This document shows, piece after piece, positions 7,715-17,394 of a stretch of 64,000 nucleotides of DNA. The notes under the pieces were generated by a model. That model saw only the letters and a list, made by a program, of their open reading frames with translations. It did no database searches and was not told the DNA's origin. The stretch comes from Streptomyces monashensis (GTDB lineage: Bacteria > Actinomycetota > Actinomycetes > Streptomycetales > Streptomycetaceae). Where the stretch lies: assembly GCF_001866665.1 (NCBI RefSeq), contig NZ_MLYO01000009.1:1-64000 (forward strand), given 5' to 3'. Each line of letters begins with the position of its first letter. Positions within the stretch are counted from its first letter, which is position 1. A program made the translations under genes and the position numbers.

Positions 7715-9073
7715 TCACCACCCGTGACCGCCGCTGGTGTGGAACAGGGCCAGGCCGGCGGTGGCCACGACGAGGAGCCGTGAGAGGCGGCCGGGGCAGA
7801 ACAGCGCCGCCAGTGCACAGGCGACGGCCGCGTACCACGGCATGGACCATGGTGCCGCGATGATCCAGGCGAAGGAGAGCACGAAGGGGACGGTGACGAC
7901 GACAGGCGCCCCCGCGGGAACGTGCCGGTGGAGTACCAGGGCCAGCGCGAGCATCAGCACGGGCCACAGAACGCTGACGCTCGCCGCGGCCGCGCGGGGC
8001 CCGGCGGCAACGGTCGCATAGTGTTCGAACACGCCCCACAACGACGGCATCGACACCATGTGCGAGGCCTTGGAGAGCGGGTCCAGGGCGTGCAGGCCGT
8101 ACGTGCCGTAGAGCACCGCCACCGTCAGCGTGGCCGCTCCCACCACGCAGGCGGCCCGCCCCCACGCACCGCGTCGCAGCAGCAGCCAGAGCACCCCGGC
8201 GCCGAGCAGTGCGGCGCTGGCCTTGATGCCGCAGGCCAGTCCGACCAGGCCGCCGATGGTCAGGTCGCGGCGCCTTCCGCCGGTGCCGCGTGCCAGGTGG
8301 ACCACGCAGACCGCCAGGACGGCGACGACGGTGTCCAGGTGCCCGCCCCCGACCAGCACACCGATCAGCAGCGGATTGGCACTCCACAGGAGCGCGGCCC
8401 GGACCGGATCGTCGGCCATCCGCATCAGCAGGAGGCCGACGCCCAGGAAGGCGGCCGCGTTCGCGAGCATCAGCACCCATATCGTCAGCCACGGCTGGTT
8501 GCCGCCCACAAACGCGGCGGCGGCCTGCCACCACGTGGCGACGGGCCCGTACACCGACGGGGAGTTCCGCCAGGCGTCGCCGACCACGTGCGCGTAGGCT
8601 CCGCCCAGTTGGGCGGGGGTCGTCACATACGGATCACCACCGAGGGCGGCGATACGACCGTAGGCGGCGTAACTCGCCGTGTCGGAGGAGCCGACCGGGG
8701 TGAGGTTCGCGAGGAGGAGCACGGCCAGCGCACCCGCGCGGAACAGGGTTCGGGGATCGGGACTCCACCCTCTGCTGTGCGCGTGGAGCAGACCGAGCGT
8801 CGCGCCGCACGACAGCACGACGGCGGCGGCCATGGCCGCCTCGGAGACGGTGCCGGGCATGGCGGGCAGCCGGAGCCAGGTGATCGGCACCCTCAGCGTG
8901 TTCGGGTTGGGCGCGCTCGCACCGACCAGCCCGAACAGGAAGACGCCCGCCCCCGCCGTCCACGACGCGGCGCGCGGCCGCAGCGGGCCGTCACCTGTCC
9001 GAGCCGTGTACCCGGCCGTCCGCCTGCCCCGGGCGCCGGGCCGCAGAGTCCATTCGTTGTCGTTGATCGTCAA
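7715..9073 (-). CDS. MptB-like polyprenol-phosphomannose-dependent mannosyltransferase
   Basis: Integral membrane glycosyltransferase of the GT-C fold, 452 residues with about 11-12 hydrophobic segments. The loop after an early helix (SSDTASYAAYGRIAALGGDP) matches the catalytic-loop pattern of the MptB/alpha-1,6-mannosyltransferase group, which uses polyprenyl-phosphate-mannose outside the membrane. In actinomycetes such enzymes extend cell-wall-linked mannans or glycolipids; the acceptor here is unknown. The start appears to be TTG (9071-9073) with an AGAGG site upstream. It is monocistronic, convergent with the atpF-like gene, and followed by only about 100 bases of spacer. Confidence 0.82.
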   Translation of the reverse strand: MTINDNEWTLRPGARGRRTAGYTARTGDGPLRPRAASWTAGAGVFLFGLVGASAPNPNTLRVPITWLRLPAMPGTVSEAAMAAAVVLSCGATLGLLHAHSRGWSPDPRTLFRAGALAVLLLANLTPVGSSDTASYAAYGRIAALGGDPYVTTPAQLGGAYAHVVGDAWRNSPSVYGPVATWWQAAAAFVGGNQPWLTIWVLMLANAAAFLGVGLLLMRMADDPVRAALLWSANPLLIGVLVGGGHLDTVVAVLAVCVVHLARGTGGRRRDLTIGGLVGLACGIKASAALLGAGVLWLLLRRGAWGRAACVVGAATLTVAVLYGTYGLHALDPLSKASHMVSMPSLWGVFEHYATVAAGPRAAAASVSVLWPVLMLALALVLHRHVPAGAPVVVTVPFVLSFAWIIAAPWSMPWYAAVACALAALFCPGRLSRLLVVATAGLALFHTSGGHGW

Positions 9074-9615
9074 GGTCGGCCTCTGGGTCGCACTCGGCTC
9101 ACGGCTCTCTCACACACGGGCGATCGGGAAAGGCCCCTCCCCCACGGCACGGCAGCCTCCCACACGGCCGGCCGCATCGACTCGCACACGTACACGTTTG
9201 CGGAGGCACACATAAGGCCGCGCTGCATGTGCGGTCTTCCGATCGTCCGGGGGTCTCGGGCCTGATCACCGCATGGTAGGGGGTCCGTCGTCGCTGTCAC
9301 ACCCATGGGCGGGTGGGGTCGCCCGGGGAATTCGGACTGATATTCACCGGCGTGCCCCGGATCGCACACATCGACCCGGTCGCAACTCCGCCTCCCTGCT
9401 TCCCGTCAGCCATGGTGCGACTGTAACCACGGGTGACGAAGGAGAGGACAGGGAGGAGGACGAACACGGCGACCGCGAGCAGCGGTGCGACGAGGACCCC
9501 AGAGCCCCGGCGCCGAGGTGGGCAAGCGCTCCGCCCCGGAACCGGGCCGCCCGTGCCGCACGTACGTGTCCTCCACGTCGGACACCGCCGGGCGGCTGCT
9601 GCAGCCGGACCCGGC
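9074..9615 (-). other. Intergenic with a possible decayed small membrane-protein gene
   Basis: On the minus strand, from about 9585 down, one frame reads VSDVEDTYVRHGRPGSG with strong codon bias. After roughly 75 bases the bias switches to another frame that reads a convincing membrane helix (VLVAPLLAVAVFVLLPVLSF) and ends at a TGA near 9298. This could be a frameshifted remnant of a small single-span protein following pntB, or chance. The lower part (about 9074-9290) should hold the mannosyltransferase promoter. Confidence 0.3.
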
Positions 9616-11082
9616 TCACCGGCCGGCGGCCGTCGCCTGGCGTGCGGCCGGTGTCGGCTCCTGGCGGCCGTCGGTGCCGAGCGCGGCCAGGATGTCCTCG
9701 ACGCTCTGTTTGGCGTCGCCGAAGAGCATGCTGCTGTTCTCGCGGAAGAACAGCGGGTTCTGCACGCCCGCGTAACCGGAGGCCATGGAGCGTTTGAAGA
9801 CCACGACCTGGTCCGCCTCCCAGACCCGCAGCACCGGCATGCCCGCGATCGGGCTGGCCGGGTCCTCGGTCGCGGCCGGGTTGACGGTGTCGTTCGCGCC
9901 GATGACCAGCACGACCGAGGTACCGGCGAAGTCGTCGTTGATCTCGTCCATCTCCAGGACGATGTCGTACGGGACCTTCGCCTCGGCCAGCAGCACGTTC
10001 ATGTGCCCGGGCAGGCGCCCGGCGACGGGGTGGACGCCGAACCGGACCTCGACGCCCCGTCCGCGCAGCCGGCGCGTCAGCTCGGCCACGGGGTGCTGGG
10101 CCTGCGCGACGGCCATGCCGTAACCGGGGGTGATGATCACCGAGCGGGCGCGGGCCAGCATCCCGGCCGCCTCCGCGGCCCGCACCTCCCGGTGCTCGCC
10201 CTGTGACTCCGCGCCGCAGGACGGCGCCTCGACGCCGAACCCGCCCGCGATGACGGAGAGGAAGGAGCGGTTCATCGCCTTGCACATGATGTACGAGAGG
10301 TAGGCACCGGAGGAGCCCACCAGCGCGCCCGTCACGATGAGCAGGTTGTTGTCGAGCAGGAAGCCGGCCGCAGCCGCCGCCCAGCCCGAGTAGCTGTTCA
10401 GCATGGAGACGACGACGGGCATGTCACCGCCGCCAATCGCGGCGACCAGGTGCCAGCCGAGGGCCAGCGCCAGCGCGGTCACCGTGATCATCAGCGCCAG
10501 GCCGGGGCTGACGGTGAACCAGGCGGTCAGTACGGCGAAGGCGCCGAGCGCACCGAGGTTCAGCGCGTTCCTGCCCGGCAGCGTCAGCGGGCGGGACGTG
10601 ATGCGCGCCGAGAGCTTCAGGAACGCGACGATCGAGCCGGTGAAGGTGACCGCGCCGATGAAGACGCCGATGAACACCTCGGCGTGGTGGATGCCCAGCA
10701 GGCCGGCGCCGATCCGGGTCTGCGCCCTGCCGTGCGCCTCCACCTCCAGGTAGCTGTTCCAGCCCACCAGCACCGCGGCGAGGCCGACGAAGCTGTGCAG
10801 CACCGCGATCAGTTCGGGCATCTGCGTCATCTCGACACGGCGGGCCCGCCACAGGCCGATCGCCCCGCCGAGCGCCATCGCCACCACGATCAGGGTCACC
10901 GCGCCGACGGTGATGCTCCGCGCCGCCAGCACGACCGTGGCGACCAGAGCGAGGGCCATGCCGGCGATGCCGTAGACGACACCGGCGCGGGAGGTGCGGT
11001 GCTGGGACAGGCCCGCCAGGCTCAGGACGAACAGCAGCGCGGCGACCAGGTCGGCGGCGTGGGACGCCGTCAGTGAAGTCAT
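9616..11082 (-). CDS. pntB: NAD(P) transhydrogenase subunit beta
   Basis: Proton-translocating transhydrogenase beta subunit, 488 residues, which makes NADPH from NADH at the expense of the proton gradient. Residues 1-270 form the multi-span dII domain; residues about 300-470 form dIII, the NADP(H)-binding domain, with its signatures [23 protein letters not shown] and [16 protein letters not shown] near the C-terminus. Its ATG lies six bases after the pntA stop, so the two subunits are co-expressed. Length and motifs are complete, and I see no sign of decay. Confidence 0.96.
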   Translation of the reverse strand: MTSLTASHAADLVAALLFVLSLAGLSQHRTSRAGVVYGIAGMALALVATVVLAARSITVGAVTLIVVAMALGGAIGLWRARRVEMTQMPELIAVLHSFVGLAAVLVGWNSYLEVEAHGRAQTRIGAGLLGIHHAEVFIGVFIGAVTFTGSIVAFLKLSARITSRPLTLPGRNALNLGALGAFAVLTAWFTVSPGLALMITVTALALALGWHLVAAIGGGDMPVVVSMLNSYSGWAAAAAGFLLDNNLLIVTGALVGSSGAYLSYIMCKAMNRSFLSVIAGGFGVEAPSCGAESQGEHREVRAAEAAGMLARARSVIITPGYGMAVAQAQHPVAELTRRLRGRGVEVRFGVHPVAGRLPGHMNVLLAEAKVPYDIVLEMDEINDDFAGTSVVLVIGANDTVNPAATEDPASPIAGMPVLRVWEADQVVVFKRSMASGYAGVQNPLFFRENSSMLFGDAKQSVEDILAALGTDGRQEPTPAARQATAAGR

Positions 11083-11088
11083 CTCGGC

Positions 11089-12660
11089 TCAGCCTTTCGA
11101 GAACATGGACAGCATGCGGCGGGTGACGGCGAAACCTCCGAAGATGTTCACGCTCGTCAGCAGGATCGCCACGAAGGCCAGCGCGGTGACGATCCGGTTC
11201 TCGTGCCCGATCTGCAGCAGGGCGCCGATCACGACGATCCCGGAGATCGCGTTGGTCACCGACATCAGCGGCGTGTGCAGCGCGTGGTGCACCTTGCCGA
11301 TGACGTAGTAGCCGATCACGACCGCCAGGGTGAACACCGTGAAGTTTCCGGCCAGTTGGGCGGGAGCGAGGGCCACCAGCAGGAACAGGGCGAGCATGCC
11401 CAGCCCGATCAGGCCGTAGCGTCGCGCGGGCGTCAGCCTCGGCCCCTTCGCCCCGGGTTCGCGCGCGGCGGGCACGGCCTTTGGCTCCGCGGCCCGCGCG
11501 GTCGGCGCGGCCGAGACCGCCACGGGCGGCGGTGGCCAGGTGACGTCGCCGTCCCGCACCACGGTCACGGCCCGTTGTACGGCGTCGTCGAAGTCGATCG
11601 TCAGCTGCCCGTCCCTGCCGGGGGTGAGCAGGTTCAGGAGGTTCGCCAGGTTGGTGCCGAAGAGCTGTGAGGCCTGGGCGGGCAGCCGGGAGGCGAGGTC
11701 GGTGTAGCCGATGAGGGTGACACCGTTGTCGGTGACGACCGCACGCCCGGGTACGGTGCCCTCGACGTTGCCGCCCTGGGCGGCGGCCATGTCGACGACG
11801 ACGCTGCCCGGTTTCATGACCGCCACGTCCCCGGCCGTCAGCAGGCGCGGCGCCGGCCGGCCCGGGATCAGCGCGGTGGTGATCACGATGTCCACGTCCT
11901 CGGCCTGCTCGTGGTAGAGCTCGGCGGCGGCGCGATCGTAGTCGGCGGAGGTCGCCTTGGCGTAGCCGTCGGTGCCCGCCTCCTGGACGACGTTCACCGG
12001 GAGGTACTCGCCGCCCAGCGACTTCACCTGCTCCGCGACCTCGGGCCGCGGGTCGGTGGCCCGCACGATCGCGCCGAGGCTGGAGGCGGCGCCGATCGCC
12101 GCGAGACCGGCCACGCCCGCACCGGCGACCAGGACCTTCGCCGGCGGCACCTTGCCCGCCGCGGTGACCTGGCCGGTGAAGAACCGGCCGAAGACGTGGG
12201 CGGCCTCGATCACCGCCCGGTACCCGGCGATGTTCGCCATCGACGACAGCACGTCCATCGGCTGGGCGCGTGAGATGCGCGGGACCGCGTCGAGCGCCAG
12301 CGCGGTCACCCCGGCGTCCGCCAGTGCCCGCAGCAGCGCGGGGTGCTGTGCCGGGGCGAGCAGGGCGATCACGGTCGCGCCGTTCCGCAGCCGGGCGATC
12401 TCCGTGTCGGAGGGGGCGTTCACCTTCAGGACGACATCCGCGTCCCAGGCCTGGCCGATACCGGCGCCGGCGTCGAGGTAGGCCTGGTCACCGAAGCCGC
12501 TCGCCGCGCCGGCCCCGGACTCCACCACCACCTCGTAGCCCAGACCCAGCAGGTGACGCACCGTCGGCGGCGTCGCCGCGACCCGTGTCTCCCCGGACAG
12601 GGACTCGACCACGACGCCGATGCGCTGGGGCGGGTGTTGCGCAGATTCTTGTGCAGACAT
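11089..12660 (-). CDS. pntA: NAD(P) transhydrogenase subunit alpha (fused PntAa-PntAb)
   Basis: Protein of 523 residues combining the NAD(H)-binding dI domain (about 10-385, alanine-dehydrogenase-like, with VAGAGVAGLAAIGAASSLGA as the dinucleotide-binding loop and the mobile-loop region near DLASRLPAQASQLFG) and the C-terminal dII membrane part with four helices (about 415-520, YYVIGKVHHALHTPLMSVTN). This single-chain alpha subunit corresponds to the E. coli arrangement; many actinobacteria split it in two. A proline/alanine-rich linker joins the halves. Its ATG lies inside a 12-bp palindrome, and a second nested palindrome stands upstream, so transcription is probably controlled there. Confidence 0.96.
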   Translation of the reverse strand: MSAQESAQHPPQRIGVVVESLSGETRVAATPPTVRHLLGLGYEVVVESGAGAASGFGDQAYLDAGAGIGQAWDADVVLKVNAPSDTEIARLRNGATVIALLAPAQHPALLRALADAGVTALALDAVPRISRAQPMDVLSSMANIAGYRAVIEAAHVFGRFFTGQVTAAGKVPPAKVLVAGAGVAGLAAIGAASSLGAIVRATDPRPEVAEQVKSLGGEYLPVNVVQEAGTDGYAKATSADYDRAAAELYHEQAEDVDIVITTALIPGRPAPRLLTAGDVAVMKPGSVVVDMAAAQGGNVEGTVPGRAVVTDNGVTLIGYTDLASRLPAQASQLFGTNLANLLNLLTPGRDGQLTIDFDDAVQRAVTVVRDGDVTWPPPPVAVSAAPTARAAEPKAVPAAREPGAKGPRLTPARRYGLIGLGMLALFLLVALAPAQLAGNFTVFTLAVVIGYYVIGKVHHALHTPLMSVTNAISGIVVIGALLQIGHENRIVTALAFVAILLTSVNIFGGFAVTRRMLSMFSKG

Positions 12661-12710
12661 GTCTGTTGTTCTCTCCCGGTAGGAGGGTCTGACGGATATC
12701 CGCGATCAGA
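12654..12710 (-). promoter_or_regulatory. Palindromes over and just upstream of the pntA start
   Basis: CAGACATGTCTG (12654-12665) is a perfect 12-bp palindrome containing the start codon. Further upstream CGGATATCCG (12693-12702) is nested inside TCTGA/TCAGA arms (12688-12692 and 12706-12710). These lie in the only place the pntAB promoter can be, and suggest operator sites or a structured leader. The binding protein is unknown. Confidence 0.4.
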
Positions 12711-12802
12711 CGGGCGTCCACAGAACTCGTTCCGTGGAGGCGGGCCGGGGGAAACCTACCCGCCCCGGGGGCCCGGGCCGACAGACACGGCCCTGGTGTA
12801 TT

Positions 12803-14224
12803 TCACTCGGCGGTCCGACCACCACGGCGGCGCACCCGGACCGTGGTCTCCCACGCCAGGGTGGCGACGGCCGTCAGGGACAGCAGCAGGTAGAAGACGA
12901 AGAGCTTGTGCAGGTCGTCGAGGAGGTACCAGACCGACGCGGTGGCGCAGAACCAGAAGGCGACCAGTGGACCGGCGCCGCCCTCCGTGCGGCGTGCCGC
13001 GCTCGCCAGACAGCAGACGGCGGTCAGCGCCAGCAGCGCGGCGATGCCGACGTACGAGTGGGCCCACCCGTCGTTGGCGCGCCGCAGTTCCGAGTTGACC
13101 GCCACGGCCTCCGCCACAGGACCCCAGCCCAGGACGCACGACAGACGTGTCGACCAGGGCAGCGTCACCATCCCCAGCAGGCCGGCCGCGGTGGCGGCCC
13201 AGCCGAAGTGGGCCGTCTCCACCACGTGACCGCGTGCGCACAGCAGCGCCAGCAGGCACCCCGACAGCGCCAGGACGCTGTCGACCGTGAGGCGCGACAC
13301 GAACCCGCTGCCGGGGGCGCTGCGACGGCCGGAGGGCGTCGGCGCGGGCAGGGGGGCGGGAGCCGGGGCCGTCGCCATGACGGACCGCTCCAGGGCGTCG
13401 GCGAGGGCGGCGCCCATCTGCCGCGCGTCAGTGAATCGTTCCTTCGGATCCTTGCGCAGAGCGCGCTGGATCACCGCCTCCACCGCCGGCGGCACCTGCG
13501 GGCGGAGCCGGGAGACCGGCTCGGGTTCGGCGAACAGGTGCTGGTGCATGACGGCGAACGGAGATGCGCCGTGGAACGGCGGCTGCCCGGTCAGCAGTTC
13601 GTGCAGCAGGCACCCCATGGCGTACAGATCGGCCCGGTGGTCGATCTCCGCCCCGCTGATCTGCTCGGGCGAGAGGTAGGCCGGGGTGCCGATGGCGGCG
13701 CCGCTGCCGGTGATGCGGGTGGCCGTCTCGGTGAAGGCCTTGGCGATGCCGAAGTCGAGGACCTTCACGGCGCCGGGGCCGGGGCCGGTGCGCATGATGT
13801 TCGAGGGTTTGATGTCCCTGTGCACGATGCCGTGTTCATGGCTGTGCTGCAGCGCGTCCAGCACGGCGCATGCCGTCTCGATCGCCTCGGCGACGGGCAG
13901 CGGGCCGTCGCGCAGGGCCTCGGCGAGGGTCGTGCCCGGTACGTACTCCATCACCAGATAGGGCCGCGGGCCGTCGGGGTCGGGCTCCTCGCCGACATCG
14001 TGGACGGTGGCCACGGCGGGGTGGTTCAGCGCGGCCGCCGCGTGTGCCTCGCGCCGGAAGCGGGCTCGTGACTGCGGATCGTGGGCCAGCGCCGAGGAGA
14101 GCAGCTTGACCGCGACCGTGCGCCGCAGCTGCCGGTCCACCCCCCGATGTACCGTGCCCATGCCGCCCTGCCCGAGCCTCTCGACCAGTTCGTACCGGTC
14201 ACTGAGGACCTTGTCCCGCCCCAC
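12803..14224 (-). CDS. Membrane-anchored Ser/Thr protein kinase (PknB-like)
   Basis: Protein of 473 residues. The Hanks-type kinase domain occupies about 10-275: glycine loop LGQGGMGTVHRG, invariant Lys in VAVKLL, catalytic loop HRDIKPSN, DFG motif in LDFGIAK, and the activation segment ending at TPAYLSPEQ. A short Ala/Pro linker leads to a C-terminal half with about five membrane segments in place of the PASTA or beta-propeller sensors seen in other kinases. That suggests signal sensing within the membrane. It starts with GTG at 14224 behind a strong GGGGAGG site. No substrate gene is adjacent; the FHA-ABC transporter at 48380 is a conceivable but distant target. Confidence 0.93.
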   Translation of the reverse strand: MGRDKVLSDRYELVERLGQGGMGTVHRGVDRQLRRTVAVKLLSSALAHDPQSRARFRREAHAAAALNHPAVATVHDVGEEPDPDGPRPYLVMEYVPGTTLAEALRDGPLPVAEAIETACAVLDALQHSHEHGIVHRDIKPSNIMRTGPGPGAVKVLDFGIAKAFTETATRITGSGAAIGTPAYLSPEQISGAEIDHRADLYAMGCLLHELLTGQPPFHGASPFAVMHQHLFAEPEPVSRLRPQVPPAVEAVIQRALRKDPKERFTDARQMGAALADALERSVMATAPAPAPLPAPTPSGRRSAPGSGFVSRLTVDSVLALSGCLLALLCARGHVVETAHFGWAATAAGLLGMVTLPWSTRLSCVLGWGPVAEAVAVNSELRRANDGWAHSYVGIAALLALTAVCCLASAARRTEGGAGPLVAFWFCATASVWYLLDDLHKLFVFYLLLSLTAVATLAWETTVRVRRRGGRTAE

Positions 14225-14563
14225 TCACGCCTCCCCGCTCGTCTCAAACCCGACGAAGCTTACGGCTCCCGGGAGCCGAGGGTATCGAGGCGGTTGCCGA
14301 GGCCCTTGCCGCCGCATGTTCAATGTCCGCGTCGGGCGGCTGAGGTCCGGCCGGCGTTCTCGCCGGACCTGGGGCTCGAAAGAGTGCGGCTCGCGGGATG
14401 AAGGTGTCCAGGGCGCGGGTGCGGCGGGTGGCGCGCCCGGGCCCGTGGGACCCGGCGCGCGACGGCTTGCGATGGCGTGCGATGGCCGGCCCCGCCGCGA
14501 CTCGGGACACGTCGTGCGTTCACCCGCTCGCGGCGAGGCCGCCATGCCTCGGGAAAGTCGAGG
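14225..14563. other. Intergenic, no supported gene
   Basis: Holds the promoter region of the kinase gene at 14224 and the downstream end of the nine-gene operon. I see no gene with a believable start and codon bias. Confidence 0.5.
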
Positions 14564-14872
14564 TCAGACGTCCTCGACATCCGTGAAGAGGAGCCGCACT
14601 CCGCCGGTCGCCAGCTCGAAGGCCTTGCCGACGAACGCCTTTGCCTCCTCGGTCGTCACGGCCCTGCTGGCCGCGGCGTAGTCGGTGAAGTACATGTCGA
14701 GGACGCGGTAGGCCGGCGTCGCACTGCCGTCCTCCTTCGGCCAGACCTTCGCACTCTCGACCTTCTGGACGCCGGGGATCTTCTTCGCCAGCACGATCTG
14801 CTCGTGATGACCGGCCTCGAACTCCTCGGGGGACTTCGGGTTCTCGTAGATTGCGGTGATCTTCGTCGGCAC
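14564..14872 (-). CDS. EthD-like small dimeric alpha+beta barrel protein
   Basis: Protein of 102 residues starting at GTG 14872 behind AAGGAG. The N-terminal TKITAIYENPKSPEEFEAGH, followed by the HHEQI and VESAKVW segments and the aromatic tail region (VLDMYFTDYAAASRAV), matches the EthD / ferredoxin-like dimeric barrel fold. Members act as small lyases, isomerases or monooxygenase helpers on reactive keto compounds. It is the last gene of the nine-gene operon, 19 bases behind the decarboxylase. Inference: it processes or protects an unstable intermediate of the same pathway. Alternative: a stress-response EthD protein unrelated to the pathway. Codon use looks slightly less GC-extreme than its neighbours. 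Confidence 0.8.
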   Translation of the reverse strand: MPTKITAIYENPKSPEEFEAGHHEQIVLAKKIPGVQKVESAKVWPKEDGSATPAYRVLDMYFTDYAAASRAVTTEEAKAFVGKAFELATGGVRLLFTDVEDV

Positions 14873-14891
14873 TATTCCTGCTCCTTGTCCG

Positions 14892-16547
14892 CTACTGGGT
14901 CTTCCATTTGGCATTCTCGGGAATCGACTTGTCGGGCACGTGGACCTGGATGATGGACGGGCTGTCCGAGTTCTTCAGGGCACCCGTCACAGCGGCCGTC
15001 AGCTCTCCGTACGTGCCGACTTCCCACCCTCGGCACCCGAAGACCTCCGACAGCCTGCTGTAATTCCACCGGTGCAGGACACACGGCTTGTAGAACGGCT
15101 TGTCGGCATGGAAAACCGACGCGTCGCCGAGCCACTGCTCCACGGCGTAGACGCCGTTGTCGATGACGAAGACGATCGGGTTGAGCTTGAAGCGGGTCTG
15201 CGTCGAGAGGCACTGGGCGGTCATCTGGAAGCCGCCGTCCCCCGAGAAGACCATCACCCTTTGGTCGGGCGCCTTCGCCAGGCACATACCCGTCGCGGCC
15301 GCCGCGCTGTAACCGATCGCCGAGTAGGACGACTGGGCGATGAACCCGCCCGGCCTCGGCACATCGAGCAGCAGGCTGCCGAAGTAGTTCATGCTCGCGT
15401 CGGCGCCGACGATGGTCTTCCTGTCGATGTACGGCTGGATGAAGTTGTAGAACCCCTGGTACGTGATCACATCGGACGAGCCCGAAGTCGGCGCACTACG
15501 AGCCGGCTTCTCCGGAAGTTTCCGTGTTCTGGGCGCGATTTTCTGCGCCAGGATGCCGTCCATCAGGTGCTCCAAGGCGACCTGCCCGCCGAAGAACGTG
15601 CCGAACTTGACCGCGTCGAACGACGCGAACGCGGTCTTGTCGTAGTCCGGCTCCCACCCCAGCGAGTTGATGTCCGTCAGCCACACGCCGAGGGCCAGTA
15701 CGAAATCAGCCGTCGCGGCCAGATCCGTGACGGCCGTCGAGGACGCCTGTCCGTCGAGCACGCCGACGAACAGGGGATCGTCCTCGGAGAGGACGGCCTT
15801 GCTGAGGAGTTGCGTGACGAAGGGGACGTTCAGCTGCTGTATCAGGCTCATGGCCTTGTCCTGAAGGCCGAGCCGGTCGATCTCCACACCGACCCAGACG
15901 AGCGGGTTCTCGGCGCTTTCGAGCTTTGCGCGGATCTGCGCCACCGACTGTTCCAGGCTGGTCTCGTCCGACAGGATCCTGGACGGCTTCAGAACGCCCC
16001 TCGGCGGCTCGCACGGCAGGTCGACCATGTCCTGGAGGAGCTCGATGTAGATCGGACGCCGTGCGCTGATGCACTGAGTCAGCGCGTAATCTATCAACGC
16101 CGGTGCGACGTCCGGGTTCTCGATGCGTACGGCTGCGACCGTGATGTGCTCGAAGGACTGGAGGTCCGTTTCACGTCCGCTGATGAAGTGGTGCGCGCTG
16201 AACCCGGTCTGCTCGAAGACGATGGTCTTCTTGATGCTCGGCGTGCCGTTGATCAGCACGAGCGGCACCTTCTCGACATAGGCGCCGGCAACGGCGTTCA
16301 CGGCGCAGAGCGCGCCTGCGGAGTAGGTGACACAGAGGGCGCCGATGCCCTTCAGTCTCGCGTATCCGTCCGCCGCGTAACCGGCGTTCACCTCGTTGAC
16401 TTCCTCGATGATCTCGATGCCGCCCGGCGCGACGTACCGGTTCAGCCATTCGATCGAGTAGTCGCCCGCGATGGAGAAGAGATGCCCCAGCCCCAGTTGG
16501 CGGAGCCGGTCCACCAGGTACTTCCCTACGGTGCAGTTCTCGTCCAT
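14892..16547 (-). CDS. Thiamine-diphosphate-dependent 2-keto acid decarboxylase (PDC/IPDC type)
   Basis: Protein of 551 residues with the full three-domain layout of pyruvate/indolepyruvate decarboxylases. By comparison with Zymomonas PDC, the catalytic set is intact: Asp29 (IAGDYSIEW), Glu52 (EEVNEVNAG), the His-His pair 119-120 (GFSAHHF) and Glu469 (VYAVEQ). The ThDP-Mg motif begins GDGG near 435 and ends with DN near 462-463. It should decarboxylate a 2-keto acid to an aldehyde non-oxidatively. The natural substrate is not obvious; within this operon a sugar-derived keto acid is more likely than pyruvate. The gap to the MBL gene is 19 bases. Codon use is a little richer in A/T third positions than in flanking genes, perhaps reflecting transfer. 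Confidence 0.92.
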   Translation of the reverse strand: MDENCTVGKYLVDRLRQLGLGHLFSIAGDYSIEWLNRYVAPGGIEIIEEVNEVNAGYAADGYARLKGIGALCVTYSAGALCAVNAVAGAYVEKVPLVLINGTPSIKKTIVFEQTGFSAHHFISGRETDLQSFEHITVAAVRIENPDVAPALIDYALTQCISARRPIYIELLQDMVDLPCEPPRGVLKPSRILSDETSLEQSVAQIRAKLESAENPLVWVGVEIDRLGLQDKAMSLIQQLNVPFVTQLLSKAVLSEDDPLFVGVLDGQASSTAVTDLAATADFVLALGVWLTDINSLGWEPDYDKTAFASFDAVKFGTFFGGQVALEHLMDGILAQKIAPRTRKLPEKPARSAPTSGSSDVITYQGFYNFIQPYIDRKTIVGADASMNYFGSLLLDVPRPGGFIAQSSYSAIGYSAAAATGMCLAKAPDQRVMVFSGDGGFQMTAQCLSTQTRFKLNPIVFVIDNGVYAVEQWLGDASVFHADKPFYKPCVLHRWNYSRLSEVFGCRGWEVGTYGELTAAVTGALKNSDSPSIIQVHVPDKSIPENAKWKTQ

Positions 16548-16566
16548 GGTCCGTATGCCTCCGGGG

Positions 16567-17394
16567 TCAGTAGTCGCTCGCGCCGCCGAACAGCCGGGGC
16601 ATGTAGATGTCGAATATCCCCGGGCACTTGCGTTCGGGATACCGCTGGAGCATGAAACCCTTGAAGGCGTCGCCCGTCAGTCCGTTGCCGATCGCCTGCC
16701 GGGCGGCCGAGAGGTACTCGATGTTGCGCGCGACCTCGTTCTTGTCGGCCGGCAGGCCGTGGCCCGGCATGAACAGGTCGTAGTCCGACAGCAGCATGTC
16801 CTGGAGTACCTGGATCCAGTGGTCCATGTGCTGCGTCAGGTACAGATGGGTGCCGCTGTAGACCAGGTCCTGGGTGAAATGGACCCCCAGGTCAGGAAGC
16901 CTGATGGTCAGGTGGAAGTCGATCTCGGTCTCTGTCACCCGGTCGAAGAGGTACCTGACCCCGTCGATCGTCTCGGTGCCCGGGCCGACGGCCTGCTTGG
17001 GCACGACGATGCGGTCCGGGACGAGGTCGCCGAGCTTCCAGTGGTCGCTTCTCGACGCTTCCCCGTGCTCCTGGATGAAGCTCATGGTCTCGGGCAGCGC
17101 GTGGACCGGGATGTCGCCGAACGCCGCCCCGACACCGAACCAGTGGTCGGGGTGCCGGTGGGAGAGGTACAGCCGCTCGATCGGCTTGCCCAGGCTGTCC
17201 GCGTAGTCCCTGAACGCCCTCGCGTAGGGGACGAGGAACTGCCCGTCCACGAGCACCAGTTGGTTCCTGGTCTCGATGATGTGCGTGGCGTTCGCGATGT
17301 TGCTGTACGCGAAGGAGGCGACGAAGGTGTGAATACGGACGTCGCCCCGCTGCCTCACGACCATGATGATGGGATCTGACACCTGGGCTAGCAT
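16567..17394 (-). CDS. Metallo-beta-lactamase-fold hydrolase
   Basis: Protein of 275 residues with the MBL metal-binding signature H79-x-H81-x-D83-H84 (SHRHPDH), a bridging Asp in HFTQDLVYSG and a later His in MPGHGLPAD. So it is a binuclear-metal hydrolase or a related oxidase-like fold. The open frame continues far upstream through other genes, but the real start is the ATG at 17394: it has GGAAAGG upstream and overlaps the previous stop by seven bases. Within the operon it is suited to open a lactone or cleave a diketone or thioester produced by the preceding enzymes. The substrate is unknown. Confidence 0.88.
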   Translation of the reverse strand: MLAQVSDPIIMVVRQRGDVRIHTFVASFAYSNIANATHIIETRNQLVLVDGQFLVPYARAFRDYADSLGKPIERLYLSHRHPDHWFGVGAAFGDIPVHALPETMSFIQEHGEASRSDHWKLGDLVPDRIVVPKQAVGPGTETIDGVRYLFDRVTETEIDFHLTIRLPDLGVHFTQDLVYSGTHLYLTQHMDHWIQVLQDMLLSDYDLFMPGHGLPADKNEVARNIEYLSAARQAIGNGLTGDAFKGFMLQRYPERKCPGIFDIYMPRLFGGASDY

